NCBI GenBank assembly: GCA_902491475.1 | Contig: CABUHY010000019.1 | Span: forward strand, 1-44,809 | Direction: 5' to 3' | DNA length: 44,809 nucleotides | Source: an uncultured Eubacteriales bacterium | Lineage (GTDB): Bacteria; Bacillota; Clostridia; Oscillospirales; Acutalibacteraceae | In this document: positions 1 through 8,001 of the stretch, one piece after another | Layout: every line of letters begins with the position of its first letter | Numbering within the stretch: position 1 is the first letter of the stretch | Notes under the pieces: generated by a model | Database searches by the model: none | What the model was told of the DNA's origin: nothing | The model's input: only the letters and a program-made list of their open reading frames with translations | Translations under genes and position numbers: made by a program

Positions 1-10
1 TAATGCTAAA

Positions 11-45
11 ACACCGGTCTGCGCTCTTGCTTGACCGGCGTTTTT
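11..45 (+). terminator. Rho-independent terminator of an upstream gene
   Basis: Stem ACACCGGTC (11-19) pairs with GACCGGCGT (33-41) with one A.C mismatch, followed by TTTTT. It probably ends a plus-strand gene lying before the window. Confidence 0.55.
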
Positions 46-57
46 CGACAGGCTGAT

Positions 58-89
58 ATGCACGGTATTTTACCGTGCATATTTTTTAT
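58..89 (+). terminator. Rho-independent terminator
   Basis: Perfect 10-bp stem ATGCACGGTA / TACCGTGCAT (58-67 and 71-80) with a TTT loop, then ATTTTTTATT. It is a second terminator in tandem with the one at 11-45 and lies just upstream of the promoter of the LUD gene. Confidence 0.7.
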
Positions 90-117
90 TGAAAAAAATT
101 ATGAATTGTACTAAAAT
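89..117 (+). promoter_or_regulatory. SigA-type promoter of the LUD-domain gene
   Basis: TTGAAA (89-94), 17-nt spacer, TAAAAT (112-117). It sits about 30 nt before the start codon and right after the upstream terminator. Confidence 0.75.
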
Positions 118-150
118 ATAGGAATAAAACAGACAAACGGAGTTGATTAT

Positions 151-780
151 ATGAACGCAAACGAATTCAAAAGGAACGAACTGCTTGCACAGACGGTAAT
201 CACGGGCTTGCAGTCGAGAAATATGACGGGCTACTATGCCGAGTCCAAGGAAAAGGCAAAGGAGCTTGCGCTCTCGCTTATGCAGGACGGCTGTTCGGTA
301 TCGCACGGCGGTTCGTGCTCGATTGAGGAAATAGGTCTTATCGACGAGCTCAAAAGCGGAAAATATCATTACATCGACCGCAACACTGCCCCCGACAGAC
401 ACAAGGCGGAGCTTGAAGCGTATGACTGCGATGTGTTCCTCGGCAGTACAAACGCCATAACCGAGGACGGCATACTTGTAAATATCGACGGCAACTCAAA
501 CAGGGTTTCGGCTTACGCTTACGGTCCGAAAAAGGTTGTGCTTATCGTCGGAATGAACAAGGTCGCAAAGGATGTTGACGCCGCTCTTAAAAGGGCAATG
601 AACATTGCCGCACCGATAAACACACAGCGTTTCGGGCTCAACACCCCCTGCTCCAAGACGGGTTCGTGCCTTAATTGCAAGTCGCCCGACACAATCTGCT
701 GCCAGTTTTTGATAACAAGATATTCCCGCCATAAGGCCCGCATTCATGTTATCCTTGTAAACGACAAGCTCGGATATTAA
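151..780 (+). CDS. LUD-domain (LutC/YkgG-like) lactate-utilisation family protein
   Basis: A 209-residue soluble protein of the LUD (DUF162) family. What is seen: an N-terminal helical part, the family's HGGS segment (SVSHGGSCS, residues 50-58), FLGSTNAITEDG, and a C-terminal cysteine cluster (CSKTGSCLNCKSPDTICC, near residues 165-182). Members of the family include LutC of the lactate oxidase complex and many single-gene proteins of unknown substrate. No lutA or lutB neighbour is present, so lactate oxidation should not be assumed. The start ATG at 151 has CGGAG 10 nt upstream and a good promoter at 89-117; a terminator follows at 807-836. Monocistronic. Confidence 0.85.
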   Translation: MNANEFKRNELLAQTVITGLQSRNMTGYYAESKEKAKELALSLMQDGCSVSHGGSCSIEEIGLIDELKSGKYHYIDRNTAPDRHKAELEAYDCDVFLGSTNAITEDGILVNIDGNSNRVSAYAYGPKKVVLIVGMNKVAKDVDAALKRAMNIAAPINTQRFGLNTPCSKTGSCLNCKSPDTICCQFLITRYSRHKARIHVILVNDKLGY

Positions 781-806
781 ATCATTTACAATAGAAAACA
801 CCATGG

Positions 807-836
807 AAAAACGGACGGTTTCCCGTCCGTTTTTAT
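807..836 (+). terminator. Terminator of the LUD-domain gene
   Basis: Stem AACGGACGG / CCGTCCGTT with a short loop, followed by a T tract (831-834). The T tract overlaps the stop codon of the minus-strand transposase remnant at 833. Confidence 0.75.
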
Positions 837-1063
837 TTGCCGTTATGGAATAGATAATCGTCCTGCCACCTTAAAGGATTATCTGCAATATATTGCCACT
901 TTATTTGAAAATCGTGTTCATCACGGATTACATTGTCATAAAAACCTTTTTGCCAAATCGATACACCGAGCCGCTTGATTATTGAGCCCTTGAATTGCTT
1001 AATTATACGATTTATCGTATGGTATGTACGACAAAATAGGCTTGCGGTTTTTAACGCAAACGG
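833..1063 (-). pseudogene. C-terminal remnant of a RAYT/Y1-type (IS200-like) transposase
   Basis: The minus strand is open for 76 codons and reads as the tail of a REP-associated tyrosine transposase. Recognisable parts are a helix TINRIIKQFKGSIIK, then SIWQKGFYDNVIRDEHDF, then WQYIADNPLRWQDD, the typical family ending (W-Q-x-x-x-Y-D-x-x-I-R ... Y-I-x-x-N-P-x-x-W). A TAA stop lies in frame at 1064-1066. There is no start codon, no catalytic HUH segment and no upstream half, so only about the last third survives. It lies between the LUD terminator and the 3' end of pcrA. This is a relic rather than a gene. Confidence 0.75.
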
Positions 1064-1092
1064 TTATAAAATAGGCGCCGTTTTGTGAATAA

Positions 1093-3558
1093 TCATAATC
1101 CTTTAACCTGTTCGTTTTCGCGTGCGGCAATTCGTATCTTCTTCAAATTAGCCATTTTTGCCATAAGCTTCTTTGTGCCGACCTTTTGGAAGGCTATTTC
1201 CAGGAGCATATCGTTGCCCATGGGGGTTGCTCTCGACACAACGCCGTCGCCGAAAACTCTGTGGCTTACCGAATCGCCCGGCTTGAAATTAAGAGCCGCC
1301 GATGAGCCCGAAGCACTCTTCCCCGCTCCCGAAAAGCCTCTGTTTACCGCTGTGTTCGGCTTTGAATACGAGCTGTGCTGTGCGGTATGCGAAGCCGCAG
1401 AGGTTTTCTCCCTTGCGGCACTGCCTGAGCCGTAGCCCGAAAATGACGAATGACCGAAAAACGGATTGTCCGAGGTGCGTTCAAGCAAATTGTTCGGGAT
1501 TTCGTCCAAAAATCTTGACGGTCTGTTATAGTTTGTCGAGCCGTACATCATTCTCTGTTTGGCGTCGGTAAGATACAGCTTTTCCTTTGCCCTTGTAATT
1601 CCGACATAGCAAAGGCGGCGTTCCTCCTCCGTTTCGACCTCGGAGAACATACTCTGCCTGCCCGGGAAAACTCCCTCTTCCATTCCCGGCATAAATACCA
1701 CGGGGAATTCAAGACCCTTTGCCGAATGGAGCGTCATAAGCACAACTGCGTCGGCGTCCTGATTGTAGTTGTCAATGTCGGTCATCAACGCAACCTCTTC
1801 AAGGAAGTCGCCGAGCGTTTTTTCGGGGTCCTCCTCAAAATATCTTGCAAGGTTTGCGCCCAACTGATTGAGGTTTTCCATTCTGTCGTCGTATTTTAAC
1901 GGGTCGTCTTTAAGCGAACGGGCATATCCCGTCTTGTCAAGCACTTCGGCAAGCAACTCCGACGGCGGAATCTCCTCAAGCCTTGATATGAAAGAGTCTA
2001 TCATATTTGTAAAGTCTTTAAGCTTTACAGCACTTCGCTTCAATAATTCGTAATTATCGGCGGTTTTGAGCACCTCGTAAAGCGGCACGCCGAGCGTATC
2101 GGCAATCTGTGAGGCATTGTTTACGGTGGTTTCGCCTATTCCCCTTTTCGGAGTGTTGATTATACGCATAAGCCTTACCTTGTCCGAGGTATTGTTGATT
2201 ACATTGAGGTAAGCCATAGCGTCCTTGATTTCCATTCGGTCATAGAACTTGTGTCCGCCGATTATCCTGTACGGGATTGAGTTGCGCATAAGCTCCTGCT
2301 CTATGGGGCTCGACATAGCGTTCATTCGGTACAAAATCGCAAAGTCGCTCAATTTATGCTTTCTGCCCCTGTCGTACTCCTCGGAAATCTTTTTGACTAT
2401 GTATTTCGCCTCTGCCGTCTCGTCGTTTACGGTGCGGCACTCCACCTTTTCTCCCGCTCCGTTTGCCGTCCACAGGTTTTTACCCTTTCGCTCGCTGTTG
2501 TTTGCGATTACCGCATTTGCGGCGTCAAGTATGTTTTGCGTGGAACGGTAATTCTGCTCAAGTCTTATGACAACGGCGTCCGAATACCTGTTCTCAAACT
2601 GCAAAATGTTTTCAATCGTAGCTCCCCTGAAACGGTAAATACTCTGGTCGTCATCGCCGACAACGCAGATATTCTTGTAGCCGTCCGCAAGCATTGAAGT
2701 GAGCTTGTACTGTGCAAAGTTGGTGTCCTGATACTCGTCAACCATAATATGACGGAATCTTCTCTGATAGTATTCAAGCACCTCGGGGCAAGTCTCAAAG
2801 AGCTTTATGGTGTTGACAATAATATCGTCGAAGTCCATTGCGTCGGCTTCACGGAGCATTTGCTCATACTTTTTATACACCTGACCGATTTTTTCAAGCC
2901 TTATATCGCCCGAATTGTCGTTTATAAACTGCTCGGGAGTAATGAGTTGGTCCTTTGCACGGCTTATCTCGTTGAGTATCGACTTGTGCGGCAGGAATTT
3001 ATCGTCAATGTCGAGAAGCCTCTGACATTCCTTGATAATACGCTTGCTGTCGTCGGTATCATAGATAGTGAAATGGCTCGAAAAGCCTATTTTATCGCCG
3101 TCACGCCTTAAAATACGCACGCAGGACGAATGAAAGGTACTTGCCCATATGTCAAGCGCCGCTTCGCCGAGAATAAGCGAAAGCCTCTCCTTCAACTCGT
3201 TCGCCGCCTTGTTGGTAAAGGTAATGGCAAGTATCTGCCAAGGCTGTACGGCGTTCACGCTCAAAAGGTCCTTTATATCCTCATAAACGGTCTTGTCGCC
3301 GTCGAGATAACGGCGCATTTTCTCCGCATCGCCATCGTCGGGCGTTCTTTCAAGCCAGGTTGAATTGTATGCGTCGCCGTATTTAATGAGGTTTGCAATC
3401 CTGTTTACGACAACCGTAGTCTTGCCCGAGCCTGCGCCCGCAAGAATTAAAAGCGGTCCTTTCGTGTTAAAGACCGCTTTCTTCTGCATATCGTTCATTC
3501 GCTTGAATTCGTTTTCTATTATCTGTTTTCTTAAAGTTAAAATTTCGCTTTTATCCAT
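1093..3558 (-). CDS. pcrA: ATP-dependent DNA helicase PcrA (UvrD/Rep family, SF1A)
   Basis: An 821-residue 3'-5' DNA helicase for repair, replication-fork clearance and RecA displacement. Motifs are clear: Q motif near residue 25, Walker A GAGSGKT (41-47), Ia TFTNKAA (113-119), Walker B DEYQD (273-277), GDDDQSIYRFRGA (300-312), LEQNYRS (332-338), and late TLHSAKGLEF and VGITRAKE. The C-terminus has the low-complexity linker and Tudor/KOW-like domain (GDSVSHRVFGDGVV) of PcrA. Residues about 61-103, between motifs I and Ia, are an acidic insertion that the usual ~730-750-residue PcrA lacks. The ATG at 3558 has CGGAG upstream and lies 13 nt after the fumarase gene, so it is probably its operon partner. 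Confidence 0.95.
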   Translation of the reverse strand: MDKSEILTLRKQIIENEFKRMNDMQKKAVFNTKGPLLILAGAGSGKTTVVVNRIANLIKYGDAYNSTWLERTPDDGDAEKMRRYLDGDKTVYEDIKDLLSVNAVQPWQILAITFTNKAANELKERLSLILGEAALDIWASTFHSSCVRILRRDGDKIGFSSHFTIYDTDDSKRIIKECQRLLDIDDKFLPHKSILNEISRAKDQLITPEQFINDNSGDIRLEKIGQVYKKYEQMLREADAMDFDDIIVNTIKLFETCPEVLEYYQRRFRHIMVDEYQDTNFAQYKLTSMLADGYKNICVVGDDDQSIYRFRGATIENILQFENRYSDAVVIRLEQNYRSTQNILDAANAVIANNSERKGKNLWTANGAGEKVECRTVNDETAEAKYIVKKISEEYDRGRKHKLSDFAILYRMNAMSSPIEQELMRNSIPYRIIGGHKFYDRMEIKDAMAYLNVINNTSDKVRLMRIINTPKRGIGETTVNNASQIADTLGVPLYEVLKTADNYELLKRSAVKLKDFTNMIDSFISRLEEIPPSELLAEVLDKTGYARSLKDDPLKYDDRMENLNQLGANLARYFEEDPEKTLGDFLEEVALMTDIDNYNQDADAVVLMTLHSAKGLEFPVVFMPGMEEGVFPGRQSMFSEVETEEERRLCYVGITRAKEKLYLTDAKQRMMYGSTNYNRPSRFLDEIPNNLLERTSDNPFFGHSSFSGYGSGSAAREKTSAASHTAQHSSYSKPNTAVNRGFSGAGKSASGSSAALNFKPGDSVSHRVFGDGVVSRATPMGNDMLLEIAFQKVGTKKLMAKMANLKKIRIAARENEQVKGL

Positions 3559-3571
3559 TAAAATTCTCCGA

Positions 3572-4102
3572 TTATTTTATGAAAAGATTTCCGCCGTGTG
3601 CGTCAATGGCAACCGTGAGCGGAAAAGAATTAAACTCCAATTTTTTGACCGATTCGCAGCCCAAATCATCGAATGCAATTACCTCGCACGAGGTAATACA
3701 CTTTGAGGCGAGTGCACCCGCTCCGCCTATCGCACAGAAATACACTGCGCCGTTACGCACGATTGCGTCGCAAACCTCTTTTGAGCGCGGACCCTTGCCG
3801 ACCATAGCCGCAAGCCCCATATCAAGCATTTTCGGTGCGTAAACATCCATCCTTGACGAAGTTGTGGGTCCGCACGAGCCGATTGCAAGCCCCTGCGGTG
3901 TGGGAGTCGGTCCCGCATAGTAAACGGTGGCGCCGTTTATATCATAAGGCGTTTTTTCGCCGTTTTCAAGAAGGGAAAATATACGCTTATGTGCGGCGTC
4001 ACGGGAGGTGTAGACAGTGCCGCTCAAATACACGGTGTCGCCCGCTTTAAGATACTGCGCCGCCTTTTTGATTTCGCTTGTGTTGATACTGTACTCGCTC
4101 AC
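3572..4102 (-). CDS. fumB: Class I fumarase (fumarate hydratase) beta subunit / C-terminal domain
   Basis: A 176-residue protein matching the C-terminal subunit of two-subunit class I Fe-S hydro-lyases (fumarate hydratase beta, also TtdB-like). Visible signatures are GDTVYLSGTVYTSRDAAHKR, CGPTTSSRMDVYAP, VGKGPRS, GGAGAL and the ending KKLEFNSFPLTVAIDAHG. The length is full for a beta subunit. The alpha subunit that carries the Fe-S cluster is not adjacent on either side, which is unusual, so it must be elsewhere if the enzyme works. Translation seems to start at GTG (4102), 2 nt after the stop of the DivIVA-like gene, with GAGGG inside that gene's end. The exact substrate, fumarate or tartrate, cannot be fixed from sequence alone. 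Confidence 0.85.
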   Translation of the reverse strand: MSEYSINTSEIKKAAQYLKAGDTVYLSGTVYTSRDAAHKRIFSLLENGEKTPYDINGATVYYAGPTPTPQGLAIGSCGPTTSSRMDVYAPKMLDMGLAAMVGKGPRSKEVCDAIVRNGAVYFCAIGGAGALASKCITSCEVIAFDDLGCESVKKLEFNSFPLTVAIDAHGGNLFIK

Positions 4103-4104
4103 TT

Positions 4105-4881
4105 TTAACCCTCTTTTGTGTCAGGCTTGATATTCAAATCCTCGTGGAATTCGCTGTGAGGCGGGTACTGAATATATGTAAGTCCGCTTCCGTCGTTTGT
4201 TTCAAGCACGCCCGTAGCATCGTCGTCAATTTCAAACGAAACGGAGAGGTCGGGTTCAAACACTGCGTCCTGCCTTATTGCGAGGTTCTTTGCCGCAGCA
4301 GCCATACGCTGTGCGAGAACCGAAATATTGGCGTGGAGCTCGTCAACCGACTTTGTAAAGATTGCGGAAATTTTATCGACCTCCGAAGAGAGCCTTGATA
4401 TTTCGCTTGCCTGCTTTGAAATATCCTCGGAAATGGTCTTTGAAGCGGTGTGCGCTTTTTCGTTGGCAGCCGCAACAATGTTTTCCGAATATTTTCTCGC
4501 GTCAAGGAAAGCCGCACCCAGGCGCGCCTGTGCCGCTTCGATTTCCTTATTATTCCTCTCGATTACCGACTTCGCCTTTGAATACTCCTCGGAAACCGCC
4601 GAAAGCTCCTCGACCTTTGAAGTGATTTCGGTATTCTGCTCTTCGAGTGCTTCAATCTTTTCCGTCTTTTCGGAAATCTCCTTTTTGAGCTCCTCAAGCT
4701 GTGCGCAATCGTCCGTGAGTTCGACTACCTTTGAGTTGAGCTCGCCGATTTTCTCGTCCTTTTTCTCGACATCCGATTTAAGAGCCTCAATTTCCTTTTT
4801 AAGCTCTTCGACATAGGAAATAACATCCTCTTTTTTGAAGCCGCCGAAAACGCTTGTTCTCATAATTTTTTCTGAGTCCAT
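4105..4881 (-). CDS. DivIVA-domain-like coiled-coil protein
   Basis: A 258-residue protein with no signal peptide or membrane segment. The N-terminus (RTSVFGGFKKEDVISYVEEL, residues 8-27) resembles the short DivIVA/GpsB lipid-binding head. Residues about 25-115 are a continuous Glu/Lys-rich coiled coil. A second helical stretch (about 120-200) resembles the part that follows in clostridial DivIVA-like proteins. The tail (about 205-258) is acidic and probably disordered. DivIVA proteins mark curved membrane at poles and septa; a role in division or polar organisation is inference. It opens the operon with the fumarase subunit and pcrA. The ATG at 4881 has AGGGGTG upstream. Confidence 0.7.
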   Translation of the reverse strand: MDSEKIMRTSVFGGFKKEDVISYVEELKKEIEALKSDVEKKDEKIGELNSKVVELTDDCAQLEELKKEISEKTEKIEALEEQNTEITSKVEELSAVSEEYSKAKSVIERNNKEIEAAQARLGAAFLDARKYSENIVAAANEKAHTASKTISEDISKQASEISRLSSEVDKISAIFTKSVDELHANISVLAQRMAAAAKNLAIRQDAVFEPDLSVSFEIDDDATGVLETNDGSGLTYIQYPPHSEFHEDLNIKPDTKEG

Positions 4882-4920
4882 ATAAACACCCCTACGGATA
4901 AATTCTGATTATTCTTATCT

Positions 4921-4949
4921 ATTTTAACAGATTTCTGAGCCAAAAACAA
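4921..4949 (-). promoter_or_regulatory. SigA-type promoter of the divIVA-like/fumarase/pcrA operon
   Basis: On the minus strand TTGTTT (4949-4944), 17-nt spacer, TAAAAT (4926-4921). It is divergent from the promoter at 4977-5005. Confidence 0.6.
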
Positions 4950-4976
4950 CCTTAATGTGGATAATTGTCAAATAAA

Positions 4977-5005
4977 TTGATTTTGATTTTTCTTTGTGCT
5001 AAAAT
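4977..5005 (+). promoter_or_regulatory. SigA-type promoter of the alpha/beta hydrolase gene
   Basis: TTGATT (4977-4982), 17-nt spacer, TAAAAT (5000-5005). Transcription would begin near 5012. This rules out an upstream in-frame ATG at 4965 and supports the start at 5028. Confidence 0.75.
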
Positions 5006-5027
5006 AAGGTCAAAAGGAGTGAACATT

Positions 5028-6008
5028 ATGTCAAACGGTAAAAAACACGGCGCCTTGAAATATCTGGCGATTGTTGCGGGCGCATTTGTTACAACATTTT
5101 ATGTTTCAGGCGAAATCGCTTATCATTTTGTTCTTTCAAGAAAGGGTCTGACGGGCCCGATTTCAAGCGTTGTCGTCAACAAGGAAAGGAAACACATAGA
5201 AGACGACGAGTACAGAAACAAGCTTGAAAACATACTTAAAGAGGGCGCAAAGTGGTTTGAGGAATTCCCCAAGGAAAAGCTTGAAACCAAGAACAGAGAC
5301 GGCGATACCCTCCATGCGGATTTGATAAGACCCGACAAGGAAAGCAATGTATATGTTTTCTGCATACACGGCTACACCTCGGCACCGAAGTTTATGGGCA
5401 TTTACGCAAAGAAGTTCCGTGAGCTCGGCTACAATGTCATTCTTCCGAGCCTTCGCGGTCACGCCGACAGCGAAGAGGAATTTATTTCGATGGGCTGGAA
5501 GGACAGACTTGATGTTGTCGATTGGATAAACTATGTTGTTTCCGAACACCCCGACTGCGAAATCGTCCTCCACGGCGTTTCAATGGGTGCGGCTACAACC
5601 ATGATGACACTCGGCGAAGAGCTTCCCGAAAATGTCAAGGCGGCTATTGAGGACTGCGGATATACAAATGTGTGGGATGTCTTAAAGCACAAGATGTCAA
5701 AGATGAAAATCCCCGAATTCCCGTTCCTTTACAGTGCAAACAACATAAATCAGCTTCGTGAAAAGTTCAACTTCAAAGAGGCTTCGTGTACCGAGCAGCT
5801 TAAAAAGTGCGTTACTCCCCTGCTGTTCATCCACGGCGAAAAGGACGACTTTGTTCCGTACAGTATGCTTGACGGAGTTTACAATGCGGCTGAAAACTGC
5901 GAAAAGGAAAAGCTTTCGGTTCCCGACGCTCCGCACGCCCGTTCGGTATGCGCTCATCCCGAGCTTTACTGGAGCACCGTTACGGCTTTCCTTAAAAAGT
6001 ATCTTTAA
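5028..6008 (+). CDS. Membrane-anchored alpha/beta-hydrolase (serine hydrolase)
   Basis: A 326-residue protein with one N-terminal membrane segment (about residues 10-33) and an outward-facing or membrane-associated alpha/beta-hydrolase fold. The catalytic triad can be read: nucleophile elbow HGVSMGA (G-x-S-x-G), Asp in IHGEKDDFVP, His in DAPHARS. The oxyanion HGYTSAP motif is present. It resembles YqkD/Bem46-like hydrolases; the substrate is unknown. The ATG at 5028 follows AAAGGAGTG at good distance and lies within the transcript from 4977-5005. A terminator closes the gene at 6027-6055, so it is monocistronic. Confidence 0.85.
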   Translation: MSNGKKHGALKYLAIVAGAFVTTFYVSGEIAYHFVLSRKGLTGPISSVVVNKERKHIEDDEYRNKLENILKEGAKWFEEFPKEKLETKNRDGDTLHADLIRPDKESNVYVFCIHGYTSAPKFMGIYAKKFRELGYNVILPSLRGHADSEEEFISMGWKDRLDVVDWINYVVSEHPDCEIVLHGVSMGAATTMMTLGEELPENVKAAIEDCGYTNVWDVLKHKMSKMKIPEFPFLYSANNINQLREKFNFKEASCTEQLKKCVTPLLFIHGEKDDFVPYSMLDGVYNAAENCEKEKLSVPDAPHARSVCAHPELYWSTVTAFLKKYL

Positions 6009-6026
6009 TATCATAAAACACGACAG

Positions 6027-6055
6027 AGCACGGAGCAATCCGTGCTTTTTCTTTT
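6027..6055 (+). terminator. Terminator of the alpha/beta hydrolase gene
   Basis: Stem AGCACGGA / TCCGTGCT with loop GCAA, followed by TTTTTCTTTT. Confidence 0.85.
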
Positions 6056-6141
6056 GTCATAAACCGTACAACTTCCGAATATAAATTTATCGAAAAACAA
6101 ATTCAAATCTTCAAAACAGAGGATTTTAGGAGGTACTGTTA

Positions 6142-7620
6142 ATGGCAGAGAGAAGTATATATGCCGATATAGCGAACAGAACAAACGGGGATATTTATAT
6201 CGGCGTTGTTGGCCCCGTAAGAACGGGAAAATCGACCTTTATAAAGAAATTTATGGACACCCTTGTTATTCCGAATATAGACGACCCGGCTATTCACGAC
6301 CGTGCCACCGACGAGCTTCCGCAATCTGCCGCCGGAAGGACCATTATGACAACAGAGCCGAAGTTTATCCCCGAAAGCGCTGTTGAAATTACACTTCCCG
6401 ACAATGCTTCTCTTAAAGTCAGAATGATTGACTGCGTCGGATATATCGTTCCGAGCTCACTCGGATATATTGAGGGCGACAATCCGAGAATGGTAAACAC
6501 GCCTTGGTTTGACCATGAAATCCCGTTCAATATGGCGGCTGAAATCGGCACGCAGAAGGTCATAACCGAACACTCGACGATAGGTCTTGTAATCACGACG
6601 GACGGCAGTATTTCCGACATACCGAGGGAGGAATACGAACAGGCTGAGGAGCGTGTGGTTGACGAATTAAAGGAGCTTAACAAGCCGTTTATCGTACTGC
6701 TCAACTGTACATACCCGAAAAGCGAAAGCGCAACCGCAACGGCGGCAAGGCTTACCGAAAAATACCGTGTGCCCGTTATTCCCGTAAACTGCCTTGAGCT
6801 TGACGAAAGCGAGATAAAAGAAATTCTCACGCAGGTGCTTTTTGAATTTCCTATCAAGGAAATAAGCATCGATTTTCCGTCGTGGCTTATTTCCCTGCCG
6901 CACGACCATTGGTTACGGCAAAGCGTTACGGGAGTTGTCGCAAAAGCGACGGAAAATCTCACTCTCGTGCGTGATGTAGGCTTGCTTACAAACGAATTAA
7001 AGCAATGCGAGTATATCATGGACGCCTCGGTTTCACGCATGAACCTAGGAGACGGCAGTGCGTTTGTCGATGTGAGAATGAGCAACGACCTGTTCTATAA
7101 AATCATTGCGGAATATACGGGGCTTGAAATAAGCGGCGAATATGAGCTGATGAAGTGTATGTGCGAGCTCAGCCGCACCAAAAAGGAATACGATAAAATC
7201 AAAAACGCTCTTGACGAGGTGGAAAACACGGGCTACGGAATTATAATGCCCGACATTGACGAACTGAAGTTACAGGAGCCGGAAATTATAAAACAGGGCG
7301 GAAGATACGGCGTAAGGCTTTCGGCGTCCGCACCGTCAATTCATATGATAAAAGCAAACATTCAGACCGAGGTTGCACCGATTGTCGGAACGGAAAGTCA
7401 GTCGGAAGAGCTTGTGAAATATCTGCTTGCAGGCTTTGAAGAGGACCCGACAAAGATATGGGAGTCAAACATTTTCGGAAAATCGCTTAACGACCTTGTA
7501 AATGAGGGACTTCGCAGCAAGCTGTTCCATATGCCGAACGAGGCGAGAATGAAAATGCAGGAGACTCTTGAGAGGGTTATCAACGAGGGCTGTAACGGTT
7601 TGATTTGCATAATTTTATAA
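6142..7620 (+). CDS. spoIVA: Stage IV sporulation protein A (spore coat morphogenetic ATPase)
   Basis: A 492-residue protein, the same length as Bacillus subtilis SpoIVA. In the family it is an ATPase that polymerises on the forespore's outer membrane to form the coat basement layer. The Walker A GPVRTGKS is at residues 24-31. A Walker B-like MIDCVGYIVPSS, the strongly conserved GTQKVITEHSTIGLVITTDG block and the C-terminus ending in GLICIIL are all visible. The ATG at 6142 has a full AGGAGG 8 nt upstream. A convincing SigE promoter was not found in the 130 nt before it. A terminator follows at 7626-7656. Its presence shows an endospore-forming lineage. Confidence 0.97.
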   Translation: MAERSIYADIANRTNGDIYIGVVGPVRTGKSTFIKKFMDTLVIPNIDDPAIHDRATDELPQSAAGRTIMTTEPKFIPESAVEITLPDNASLKVRMIDCVGYIVPSSLGYIEGDNPRMVNTPWFDHEIPFNMAAEIGTQKVITEHSTIGLVITTDGSISDIPREEYEQAEERVVDELKELNKPFIVLLNCTYPKSESATATAARLTEKYRVPVIPVNCLELDESEIKEILTQVLFEFPIKEISIDFPSWLISLPHDHWLRQSVTGVVAKATENLTLVRDVGLLTNELKQCEYIMDASVSRMNLGDGSAFVDVRMSNDLFYKIIAEYTGLEISGEYELMKCMCELSRTKKEYDKIKNALDEVENTGYGIIMPDIDELKLQEPEIIKQGGRYGVRLSASAPSIHMIKANIQTEVAPIVGTESQSEELVKYLLAGFEEDPTKIWESNIFGKSLNDLVNEGLRSKLFHMPNEARMKMQETLERVINEGCNGLICIIL

Positions 7621-7625
7621 AATTA

Positions 7626-7656
7626 AAGCGAGTGATTTTTTCACTCGCTTATTTGT
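7626..7656 (+). terminator. Terminator of spoIVA
   Basis: Perfect 10-bp stem AAGCGAGTGA / TCACTCGCTT (7626-7635, 7641-7650) with a T5 loop; the following T content is modest (ATTTGTAT). Confidence 0.65.
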
Positions 7657-7714
7657 ATATTATTATAAAAAAACGAGAATACTATTTTCAAAGCAATATA
7701 AGGAGTTGAAAAAG

Positions 7715-7927
7715 ATGCTTGATAAAATCGCTTTGATTATTCTCGTTATCGGCGGCATAAACTGGGGCTCAATCGGTTTGTTTCAGTTCGACATAGTAAG
7801 CTGGATATGCGGCGGTCAGGATGCTGTTCTCGCAAGAATTATCTATACGCTTGTCGCACTCTCGGCAATCTGGTGCATATCGCTTTTGTTCAGGGAAAAC
7901 GAAATCGTCGCAACAAACGAGGAATGA
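7715..7927 (+). CDS. DUF378 family small membrane protein (YuzA-like)
   Basis: A 70-residue protein with two hydrophobic segments (about residues 4-26 and 38-58) and the family's GGINWGSIGLF motif in the first. DUF378 proteins have no assigned function. An in-frame TTG at 7706 would sit directly on the ribosome-binding site AGGAG (7701-7705), so the ATG at 7715 (9 nt away) is the better start. A bidirectional terminator follows. No promoter as good as those elsewhere in the window was found. Confidence 0.8.
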   Translation: MLDKIALIILVIGGINWGSIGLFQFDIVSWICGGQDAVLARIIYTLVALSAIWCISLLFRENEIVATNEE

Positions 7928-7942
7928 TAACCCCATATGTAC

Positions 7943-7977
7943 AAAAAAGACACCGCCTGAAAGACGGTGCCTTTTGT
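7943..7977. terminator. Bidirectional terminator between the DUF378 and dockerin genes
   Basis: Stem GACACCG (7949-7955) pairs with CGGTGCC (7965-7971) with one G.T pair. T-rich on the plus strand (CTTTTGTT) and on the minus strand (TCTTTTTTG). Confidence 0.75.
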
Positions 7978-8001
7978 TATATTATCTTATAAATGAACTG
8001 A

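Noticed and set aside
151..780. Lactate oxidation operon lutABC
   Set aside because: Only a single LUD-domain gene exists here, with a promoter and a terminator of its own.
1085..1435. Plus-strand open frames over pcrA (also 1302-1571, 2249-2697, 2749-3111)
   Set aside because: They lie opposite a complete PcrA frame and have no ribosome-binding sites or family features; they are mirror frames of a real gene.
6060..6141. SigE promoter before spoIVA
   Set aside because: CATAAACC and CAAATTCA were examined, but none had an ATATT-like box at the correct spacing.
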